Positions 23,951 through 30,630 of a DNA stretch of 64,000 bases are shown piece after piece. Source of the stretch: JAPHSX01 sp041554195 (GTDB lineage Bacteria > Pseudomonadota > Gammaproteobacteria > Thiohalomonadales > Thiohalomonadaceae). The translations under genes were made by a program, and so were the position numbers. The stretch is taken from assembly GCA_041554195.1 (NCBI GenBank), contig JBFFMJ010000005.1, positions 152,596 to 216,595 of the forward strand, given 5' to 3'. Position 1 is the stretch's first letter; the number at the start of each line of letters is the position of its first letter. Under the pieces are notes generated by a model. That model searched no databases. It was not told the origin of the DNA and saw nothing but the letters and a program-made list of their open reading frames with translations.

Positions 23951-24472
23951 ATGGAGGCCTTGCTTCACGCCTTTTGGCGCATTCTGCTGCTGCGCACCGG
24001 TCCGCAGAGCATACCGGCCTCCGCCGCCCTGATGTGGCTGGCCCTGCTGCTGCACTTTATCGTCGGCACCCTGCACGCGCAGTTTGTGATGCCGCTGCCG
24101 CTGGCCCTGTTCTACGGGCTGGTGGGGACTTTGACTATGGTGGTGGTGGTTCACGGGCTGTTACTGCTGTTCCAGAAGCATGCGCGTTATGCACAGAGCC
24201 TGACCGCGCTGGCCGGTTGTGAGGCGTTGCTGGGTCTGCTGTTGTTGCCGCTGAGCCTGCTCTACTATCTGGGCAATGGTGGCGAGGAGATGCTCGCGCT
24301 GCTGGCGATCCTCTCGCTGCTGGTGGTTGGCTGGAACGTGGCGCTGGCCGCGCATATCTTTCGACACGCCCTCTCGGTCTCGACCGCGCTGGGCTTTCTC
24401 TACAGCGTCGTCTACATCATTATCGCCTTCACCTTTGGCGACATGGTGAGCGCGGCAGGGGTAACGGGATGA
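23951..24472 (+). CDS. Four- to five-helix inner-membrane protein upstream of mpl
   Basis: A 173-residue, strongly hydrophobic protein with about five predicted helices and no catalytic motif. It resembles small YIP1-like or unassigned membrane proteins. Its last four bases overlap the mpl start (ATGA), so the two are translated together and may share a role at the cell envelope. No specific function can be assigned. Confidence 0.8.
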   Translation: MEALLHAFWRILLLRTGPQSIPASAALMWLALLLHFIVGTLHAQFVMPLPLALFYGLVGTLTMVVVVHGLLLLFQKHARYAQSLTALAGCEALLGLLLLPLSLLYYLGNGGEEMLALLAILSLLVVGWNVALAAHIFRHALSVSTALGFLYSVVYIIIAFTFGDMVSAAGVTG

Positions 24473-25812
24473 AGATTCATATTCTGGGGATTTGTGGCAC
24501 CTTCATGGGCGGCATGGCACTGCTGGCCCGCGCCCAGGGCCATGAGGTCAGCGGACAGGATGCGGGGGTCTACCCGCCGATGAGCACCCAGCTGGCCGAG
24601 CAGGGGATCGCCTTGCACGAGGGTTACGAGCCTGAGGCGATCCCCGCGGATGTCGATGTGGTGGTGATCGGCAACGCCCTCTCTCGCGGCAATGCGGCGG
24701 TGGAGTTTGTGCTCAATCGCGGCCTGCCCTATACCTCCGGCGCACAGTGGCTCAGCGATAATTTCCTCCAGGGCAAATGGGTGCTGGCGGTGGCCGGCAC
24801 CCACGGCAAGACCACCACCGCCTCGATGCTCGCCTGGATTCTGGAGTACGCCGGGATGAGCCCCGGTTTCCTCATCGGCGGTATCCCGCAGAATTTTGGT
24901 CTCTCCGCCCGTGCCGGTGAGACGCCGTTCTTCGTGGTCGAGGCCGATGAGTACGACACCGCCTTCTTCGACAAGCGTTCCAAGTTTGTCCACTACCGCC
25001 CGCGCACCCTGGTGCTGAATAACCTAGAATTTGATCACGCCGACATCTTCGACGACCTCGCGGCGATTCAAAAACAGTTCCACCATCTGGTGCGCACCGT
25101 GCCGGGGCAGGGGCTGCTCCTCTCGCCACAAAACGATGCCAATCTTGATGCCGTACTGGAGCAGGGCTGCTGGACACCACTAGAAAGGATCGGCGGCGAT
25201 AACGGCTGGTCCGCCCGCAACGGCAGCGCCGATGGCAGTGTCTTCGATGTCTATTTCGATAATGAACAACAGGGCCGCGTCGAGTGGGAGCTACTCGGCC
25301 AGCACAACGTCAATAACGCCCTAGCCGCTATCGGCGCGGCACGCCACAGCGGCGTACCGGCAGCGCAGGCGATCAACGCCCTGTGTGAATTTAAAAACGT
25401 AAAGCGTCGCATGGAGCTGTGCGGCGAGGTCAACGGCATCCGCCTCTACGACGACTTCGCCCACCACCCCACCGCCATCGCCACCACCCTCGCAGGCCTG
25501 AGAAATAAAGTCGGTAACGCGCGCATCATCGCCGTACTCGAACCGCGCTCCAACACCATGCGCATGGGAGTACATAAAGAGACCTTGCTGCCATCACTTG
25601 AGGGGGCAGATAAGGTCTTTATCTATACCCCGTCTGACCTTGGCTGGAACCTGCCGGAGAATGCCCCGGCGTCCGTCACCACCTGCGATGAGTTTGAGCT
25701 GCTGGTAAAGTCGGTACTGGCCGAGGTGAAGCCGGGCGATCACCTGCTGGTGATGAGTAATGGTGGGTTTAACGGGATTCATGGGAAGTTGCTGGCAGGG
25801 TTGAGCTTGTAA
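24469..25812 (+). CDS. mpl: UDP-MurNAc:L-Ala-gamma-D-Glu-mDAP ligase (murein recycling)
   Basis: Attaches the recycled tripeptide to UDP-MurNAc in peptidoglycan recycling. It is a 447-residue Mur-ligase fold: N-terminal Rossmann block (HILGICGTFMGGMALLARAQGHEVSG), ATP-binding AGTHGKTTTASML, EADEYDTAFFDKRSKF and the C-terminal YDDFAHHPTAI block. The N-terminal GTFMGG is typical of Mpl as opposed to MurC. anmK, another recycling gene, is also in this window at 59733. The accessory island starts right after its stop. Confidence 0.95.
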   Translation: MKIHILGICGTFMGGMALLARAQGHEVSGQDAGVYPPMSTQLAEQGIALHEGYEPEAIPADVDVVVIGNALSRGNAAVEFVLNRGLPYTSGAQWLSDNFLQGKWVLAVAGTHGKTTTASMLAWILEYAGMSPGFLIGGIPQNFGLSARAGETPFFVVEADEYDTAFFDKRSKFVHYRPRTLVLNNLEFDHADIFDDLAAIQKQFHHLVRTVPGQGLLLSPQNDANLDAVLEQGCWTPLERIGGDNGWSARNGSADGSVFDVYFDNEQQGRVEWELLGQHNVNNALAAIGAARHSGVPAAQAINALCEFKNVKRRMELCGEVNGIRLYDDFAHHPTAIATTLAGLRNKVGNARIIAVLEPRSNTMRMGVHKETLLPSLEGADKVFIYTPSDLGWNLPENAPASVTTCDEFELLVKSVLAEVKPGDHLLVMSNGGFNGIHGKLLAGLSL

Positions 25813-26026
25813 CCGCATGTTCATAATGGCTATAGTGGCCTCACACAGGGACGTGTTGACCTTCTGAAATACTTCCCACAATGATTACATACAGGCGGAA
25901 CGCTCGTTTTTCCGCGGATTTTGTGGAGTAGTGGGCGACGCCTCCGTTTTACGCAGAATTGACGGGGTATCGGGATGAACGCCTGCTACTTTATGTTGGA
26001 TTGAATACACACAAAAAGGACTCACA
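25813..26026. other. Left junction of the accessory island, with possible attC-like dyad
   Basis: No gene is seen. An imperfect dyad pairs ACATACAGGCG (25887-25897) with CGCCTG (25980-25985) plus TATGT (25992-25996), followed by GTTGGAT (25995-26001), which fits the integron core GTTRRRY. A third attC-like site is possible but is much weaker than the two sites on the right. Confidence 0.3.
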
Positions 26027-27083
26027 ATGATTATTGGTAATCCCGAGTTGCACGAAGAAGCATTATCTTCCTTGCTGAGAATACAAAGTTTTGATACTCA
26101 TGAATTATCAAGAGAAAACGTTCTAGGAACATCGCTGAACTTCAAAGATGCCATCTCAGCAATTAGTTGATCTATATACTAGACTTTCAACAAAAGCACT
26201 TGATGACTTTCCAGATGCACAACTGACTATGATAAAAAATCATGCTGATGCGCATTATAAACTTTTCTCGCAAGTACTGGACTTTAGTCCTCAGCAACAA
26301 AATCCGCATGATGTTAGGCAGGCATTTATTGAGCAAATTATCGCGGCCTACCCCGTGGCATTTCACCAGCTACATCCTTATATTTCGTACTCTCTACACA
26401 GATCAGCAGATTTCCAGCGCCTTGATACTGATGCTAGAGCAACCCTGCAAAGCATAGAAGATAAAGCACAAAAAATTACTGATACCCTATCTGGTCATGA
26501 GTCAGAAGCTCAAAGGGTATTAGAAGAAATACGTAATGTTGCGGCAGAGGAATGCGTTACACAACAAGCTGCACATTTTAGGGCTGAGTCAGCACTCCAT
26601 GAGGCCGAGGCAGAGAACTGGAGAAAGAAAACCATTAACCTTTCATGGGGATTAGGCATCTATGCTGTAGTGACATTGTTCTTGCACAAGATTCCATTTC
26701 TCGCACCAGCAAACACGTATGACACCGTTCAGTTGGCTATCAGCAAGATGCTAATATTTGCTGTAATAGCATATATCCTATTTCTTTCGGCACGAAACTT
26801 TTTGAACCACAAGCACAATGCAATATTAAATAAGCATAGACAAAATGCATTAATGACACACAAAGCGCTAATAGAGGCAAGTGGTGATTCGGGAGTGAGG
26901 GAAGCTGTAATACTTCAAGCTGCTAGTTGTATTTTTTCACCACAAGCCACGGGTTATGCTGGGTCAAATGGAACTGGCGAATCCAGTTCACCAAAATCAA
27001 TGGTCGAAATATTATCCAAGCCAATAGCGGCAGCTATAAATCAATCTAACAAGCGACTGTGGCGTCAACCCCTCTCAAAATAA
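26027..27083 (+). pseudogene. Probably frameshifted gene for a coiled-coil protein with two membrane helices
   Basis: ATG 26027 has a good AAGGA site and opens a 47-codon frame (MIIGNPELHEEALSSLL...) closed by TGA 26168. The +1 frame from about 26148 runs on for 311 codons with matching composition, without its own ribosome site. The simplest reading is one gene split by an indel near 26150-26165. The long part has a charged helical region, a coiled coil (about 95-145) and two transmembrane helices (about 160-180 and 200-220). No family recognised. The AT-rich codon use differs from the flanks. The last codons may come from the IS110 end. Confidence 0.55.
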
Positions 27084-28031
27084 TCAGTAAGCCCACTCAA
27101 CTTTGTCCCTCACCATAGCGTTTAGCATGGTAATAAACTTTCTCATACAGGCGGTCAATGCAACTTTCTTATGCTTACCCTGGGCAACGAGGCGAGTATA
27201 GAATTCTTTGATCACAGGATTGCACTGCGTTGCACTCAGTGTTGCCATGTAAAGTGTTGTTCGCACGCCAGCTCTGCCTCCCTGTATTCGACGTTTTCCC
27301 CGCAGCCTGCCACTGTCTCTATTAATTGGGGCAACGCCGGTCAGCGAAGCGGCCTGCTTGTTATTAAGTGTTCCAAGTTCAGGCATATCAGCCAGTAAAG
27401 TGTATGCCAGAGTCTCACCCACACCAGGTGCCGTCATCAGGAGCGCCTTTCGCTCGGCCCACTCGGCCTGTTCTGAAACGTGCTTATCCAGTTGCTTTTC
27501 CAGACGTGCGATCTCGGTATCGAAGACTTTAATTATTCGCTTGCATGAGCGTTCAATGCTTTTACCCATGATTTTGGTACGATTCAATTCCTGGGTACGC
27601 ATCTGCATAACCTGTCGACGCCGACTTAGCAGGTCTTTGATTGCAATCAGGTTTTTACTCTTTCTTGGTGTTGGCCTGGGCTTCACGATAGCCGCATATT
27701 GGGCGATCACAGCGGAGTCTATCTTGTCTGTTTTGGCCAGCTGTTCGATGGCACCGGCATAACGGCGAACCGATAATGGCTTGAGAATACAGACCGGTAT
27801 CCCTTTCTCAAAGGCTGCCTCAGCGATGGCCCACTCGTACCGCCCTGTCGCTTCTACTACGAGGCGTTCAACCTGATAGTGGGCGAGACGTTTCAGAATA
27901 CGTTTAATCCCGTCAGCACTATTGTCATCCTGCCAGTGGAGCTGCTTTTCATGAATACAGACATCGAGTGATTGCTTGCCAACATCGATACCAACATTCA
28001 CGACCGTTTTACTCTTATTAAGGTTTGTCAT
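27084..28031 (-). CDS. IS110-family DEDD transposase
   Basis: A 315-residue recombinase. The N-terminal RuvC-like DEDD domain is intact: Asp16 (GIDVGK), Glu60 (VVEATG), Asp102 and Asp105 (KTDKIDSA). The C-terminal Tnp_20 domain has the serine-containing SLTGVAPINRDSG and RGKRRIQGGRAGVRTTLYMA blocks. The frame is complete, so the element may be active. IS110 recombinases are guided by an RNA made from the element's own noncoding end, and a candidate lies directly upstream. Confidence 0.95.
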   Translation of the reverse strand: MTNLNKSKTVVNVGIDVGKQSLDVCIHEKQLHWQDDNSADGIKRILKRLAHYQVERLVVEATGRYEWAIAEAAFEKGIPVCILKPLSVRRYAGAIEQLAKTDKIDSAVIAQYAAIVKPRPTPRKSKNLIAIKDLLSRRRQVMQMRTQELNRTKIMGKSIERSCKRIIKVFDTEIARLEKQLDKHVSEQAEWAERKALLMTAPGVGETLAYTLLADMPELGTLNNKQAASLTGVAPINRDSGRLRGKRRIQGGRAGVRTTLYMATLSATQCNPVIKEFYTRLVAQGKHKKVALTACMRKFITMLNAMVRDKVEWAY

Positions 28032-28039
28032 TAGGACTC

Positions 28040-28200
28040 TTCCTTGCTAAATTCGAGCTTGAAGCTCATTCGACTGTTCGAGTTAGTAAATCGGGTCGGT
28101 TCAGCGCCCCCGCTTGTTAACGGACTTTTAAGACCGCTAGCTCATCGGGCTGCTGAACCGGTAACTTGTTGGGACAGGTTACGAGCTTCATCTAATCATA
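28040..28200 (-). ncRNA. Candidate IS110 bridge RNA region
   Basis: Noncoding DNA upstream of the transposase contains three stems. GTAAC/GTTAC pairs 28161-28165 with 28178-28182. A large hairpin has GGTTCAGC/GCTGAACC arms (28098-28105 and 28152-28159) around a 46-base internal region. A GAGCTT/AAGCTC hairpin lies at 28055-28067. Several hairpins with large internal loops at this position match bridge (seek) RNAs of IS110 elements. Ends and guide loops are not determined. Confidence 0.55.
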
Positions 28201-28244
28201 ATGCAGAGGGATTTGGCTATTCATCGCTTAATTGAACCATACAA

Positions 28245-28335
28245 TAGCTTAAGCCGCCTCCGCGGCACATTTTTTGTGATGTGTAGCACAAAAACAAGCA
28301 CCGCTCCAGCGGTCGATTTAGCTTAATCGTTATAT
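28245..28335. repeat. Integron attC-like site 1
   Basis: An imperfect hairpin with CCTCCGCGGCACA on the left arm and CTCCAGCGGT on the right. It has a T/A-rich inner stem and ends in GTTATAT (28329-28335), near the GTTRRRY core. The conserved arm blocks are shared with the second site at 28826-28920. Confidence 0.55.
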
Positions 28336-28382
28336 GTGAATGTGTTCAAAGGTACTTCTAGAATAGAATGGAGAAGATTTAA

Positions 28383-28801
28383 ATGGATTTAAAAAAAACT
28401 GTTTTTGGCGATACTCGTTGGCGGCACAGGGATGTGGGTAATTGCAGGTGTTTGGCATAACCTGATAATGCCAAGTCTATAAGAAGGCGTTCATGCATCA
28501 CATGACGGCATAGGGCTCCTACTTGTTTCATATTATATATTGTCATTGTTCATGTCATACCTCTACACAGCAATGCATGAAAATGAAAACAATATTATGA
28601 AGGGTGTGAAAATTGGTGTGATTGTTGGTGTTCTACGGGTATTTCCACACGGTCTAGCTATGGCTGGTGCTCATGGAGATTCACTGCTCTATGTGTTTAA
28701 AAATTCAGCTTGGCATATCTTTGAGCAGGGGGCTGGAGGGGGGGGGTATTGGCTTTGTTTACTGCAAAACAAGGAATCGATTCAAAACTTCAGAATATTA
28801 A
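28383..28801 (+). pseudogene. Broken cassette gene for a small multi-helix membrane protein
   Basis: Joining three frames restores a protein of about 138 residues: start ATG 28383, +1 shift after an eight-A run (28391-28398), in-frame TAA at 28480-28482 (CTA-TAA-GAA), and another shift at a nine-G run (28738-28746), ending TAA 28799-28801. The restored sequence has an N-terminal hydrophobic stretch with GMWVIAGVWHN and further helices including FMSYLYTAM and VGVLRVFPHGLAMAGAHG. It resembles DUF1761-like small membrane proteins (low confidence). It lies between the two attC-like sites, the position of an integron cassette gene. Confidence 0.65.
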
Positions 28802-28825
28802 CCTGATGCAAACACATAATAATCA

Positions 28826-28920
28826 GTTCAAGCCGGTCCACCACCTCCGCGGCACATATTTTGTGCAAAAGCACACAAAATATCAACTACTCCAGCGGTG
28901 GGTTTAGCTCTTCGTTAGAC
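28826..28920. repeat. Integron attC-like site 2
   Basis: A hairpin with a perfect ten-base inner stem (28856-28865 with 28874-28883), outer arms CCACC...CCGC and GCGGTGG, and a terminal core GTTAGAC (28914-28920) that fits GTTRRRY exactly. The next start codon lies four bases after the core, as in cassettes. Arm sequence is shared with site 1. Confidence 0.65.
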
Positions 28921-28923
28921 GCC

Positions 28924-29379
28924 ATGAAATATTTACTGATCTTTATATCGTTAATTACTTTTAATGCCTTTGCAGGAGATGACTGTGTTTTTGACGAATC
29001 TTCATATGTAGAGTTCATAAAAGAGTACGAGTTAAAGCATAAGGACTCAAGGGTTGAGAGTGATGGCAAAACACTAATAGTTGAAAGAAATAATGAAAAA
29101 ATAGTGGTTGGTGGTGGAGGATGTGTGCATTTAGGAATTAGTATTGATTTAAAATCCAGCAACACATATACCGAAGAGGAATTTTTAGAGAAAACGTTAA
29201 TGTTAACCAGGGAGTTTGGGGGTTGGCTAATCAATGAGGGTGTATTAGAAGATTCAATTAAGAATCGTAAATTTCAAATAATCGACGACGTCTATTACGT
29301 TGAGGTAGATGTTATGACGGTGTTTAGTGCGTCTTACACCAGTAACGGTGACGTAAATATAGAGTTTTATATAAACTAA
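28924..29379 (+). CDS. Cassette-encoded secreted protein of unknown function
   Basis: A 151-residue protein with a signal peptide (about 1-17, ending NAFAG), then an acidic mature domain. It has two cysteines (CVFDES and GGGCVHLG) that could form a disulfide, and a C-terminal beta-rich part. I recognise no family. The start codon comes four bases after an attC core, so it has the placement of an integron cassette gene. Codon use is AT-rich compared with the chromosome on either side. No attC follows its stop, so the cassette's own site is lost or lies at the island's right edge. Confidence 0.75.
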   Translation: MKYLLIFISLITFNAFAGDDCVFDESSYVEFIKEYELKHKDSRVESDGKTLIVERNNEKIVVGGGGCVHLGISIDLKSSNTYTEEEFLEKTLMLTREFGGWLINEGVLEDSIKNRKFQIIDDVYYVEVDVMTVFSASYTSNGDVNIEFYIN

Positions 29380-29411
29380 AATGCATCTAAAGACCTGACC
29401 ACAATATTTTT

Positions 29412-29861
29412 CTACCTCCCCCCCAACCCCAACTCCTGATACAAACTCTTAACCATCACCTCAAACCGCTCCAGTTGCTGCTGCACCTCTTTGCTCTCTT
29501 CCGGCGTCAGTGCCTTGTAGCCCCGGAGCAGGGGCCAGCCGTAACCCCATCGGTAGTTCATGACGGAGACGGGGGAGCCGCCGACGCGCACCCCGGCCAG
29601 CATCAGTTGCGCGATCTTCGGCTCTCCGGTCTGGGCGACACACTGTTGCAGGGCCTGGTCGGCCTCCAGTCGCTGTTGTTCGGTGCCGCCTTTCCAGTAG
29701 GCGAGGTCGTGGCGTATGCAGCAGTGCACCCAGAGCGATTGATGTTCCAGGGTGCCATCGGGAAACAGGCTGCAACCGTCGGTGGTAAAGGGGGCGAGTC
29801 CTTCGGCGCTGGCGGCTGAGGTGAAGAGCAGTAAGAGAAATAGCGGGTGATATTTTTTCAT
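29412..29861 (-). CDS. Secreted phospholipase A2-like protein
   Basis: A 149-residue protein with a signal peptide (about 1-19, ending ASA). The WVHCCIRHDLAYWKGG segment matches the CCxxHD catalytic block of secreted phospholipase A2, with His and Asp side by side and the two cysteines before them. DGCSLFPDGT upstream may supply the calcium loop. Whether it is enzymatically active is unknown. Bacterial relatives are common but poorly studied. It is the first chromosomal gene after the accessory island and has normal GC content. Confidence 0.65.
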   Translation of the reverse strand: MKKYHPLFLLLLFTSAASAEGLAPFTTDGCSLFPDGTLEHQSLWVHCCIRHDLAYWKGGTEQQRLEADQALQQCVAQTGEPKIAQLMLAGVRVGGSPVSVMNYRWGYGWPLLRGYKALTPEESKEVQQQLERFEVMVKSLYQELGLGGR

Positions 29862-29948
29862 AGTATGGGGAGTGGTGGTTATTCTCGGTGCGTATTATTT
29901 CACCTCATCCTACGCTGCGGCCAGGCGCCTGGAAAGAGGTTCCCTCTT

Positions 29949-29962
29949 TTGATATAGGTCAA
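29949..29962 (+). promoter_or_regulatory. CRP/FNR-family (FNR/Dnr-like) operator upstream of a cytochrome gene
   Basis: TTGAT-ATAG-GTCAA matches the TTGAT-N4-ATCAA consensus at nine of ten positions. The centre lies 70 bases upstream of the start codon; activation at -41.5 would place transcription start near 29997 with a 29-base leader. This suggests oxygen- or NO-dependent control. Confidence 0.6.
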
Positions 29963-30025
29963 CGCGGTTGCGGCGCGTGATGCTAGCCTGAGGCGCTATC
30001 AATATCATCCAAAACGGAGCTGATA

Positions 30026-30499
30026 ATGAAAAAAGGTGTTTTGATCGCTGCGCTGTTGCTATCGCTGGCAGCGAATGTCGGACTGGTTTATACGTTTATA
30101 TTGAGTGGCACTACCGCGCAGGTGGCGGATCAGCGCACGGCGATTCTGCTGGAGGATAGTGAGCGGGAGCTGGTGTTGGGTGAGATGCGGATGTTTCTCG
30201 GGGTGACGCAACGTATTACCGCGGGGATTAATGCGGAGGATATGAAAGCGGTGACCGAGGCGGCGCGCAGTGTCGGCAGGGCGGCAGCGCAGGGGGTACC
30301 CGGTACACTGATGGGTAAATTGCCGGTAGAGTTCAAGAAGCTCGGTATGGCCACCCACAGTGGATTTGATCAAATCGCGATGGATGCTGAGTCTCTGGGG
30401 GATCCGGCCCATGCACTGGAGCAGTTGAGTGGCCTGTTGAATAACTGTGTCGCTTGTCATGCGGCGTACCAGATCCGCCCTGCCGCTGTGCCGCAATAA
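30026..30499 (+). CDS. Membrane-anchored cytochrome c' type protein
   Basis: A 157-residue protein with an N-terminal hydrophobic helix (signal anchor or signal peptide, about 5-26) and a helical body. A single C-terminal heme site CVACHAAY (Cys141, Cys144, His145) is in the place expected for a four-helix cytochrome c'/c-556. These act in the periplasm in NO binding or low-potential electron transfer; the exact role is unknown. GGAGC precedes the ATG. An FNR-type box upstream fits expression under low oxygen or NO. A terminator follows, so it is a single gene. Confidence 0.8.
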   Translation: MKKGVLIAALLLSLAANVGLVYTFILSGTTAQVADQRTAILLEDSERELVLGEMRMFLGVTQRITAGINAEDMKAVTEAARSVGRAAAQGVPGTLMGKLPVEFKKLGMATHSGFDQIAMDAESLGDPAHALEQLSGLLNNCVACHAAYQIRPAAVPQ

Positions 30500-30520
30500 A
30501 TTTATGCGGTGACTTGATCA

Positions 30521-30544
30521 GGCGCACCTTTGTGCGCCCTTTCT
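30521..30544 (+). terminator. Terminator after the cytochrome gene
   Basis: The GGCGCAC/GTGCGCC stem (30521-30527 with 30532-30538) has a CTTT loop and is followed by CTTTCTC. The T-tract is weak. Confidence 0.55.
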
Positions 30545-30630
30545 CATTATGCCCTCTGCTGGCTTGAATTCCCGCCTCTATCTGCCGTAGTCTGCCATCA
30601 ATAAAGAATAAAAATGCAGGGACTGTTGTG

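Larger units (their letters stand above)
27065..28235 (-). mobile_element. IS110-family insertion sequence (ends approximate)
   Basis: Contains one DEDD transposase gene and a structured noncoding region of about 200 bases upstream of it, the layout of the IS110 subgroup. IS110 elements lack long terminal inverted repeats, so the exact ends cannot be seen. The right end must lie between about 27050 and 27083 and the left end before the attC-like site near 28245. It sits between a candidate attC R'' core (ATCTAAC, 27044-27050) and an attC-like hairpin. Confidence 0.75.
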
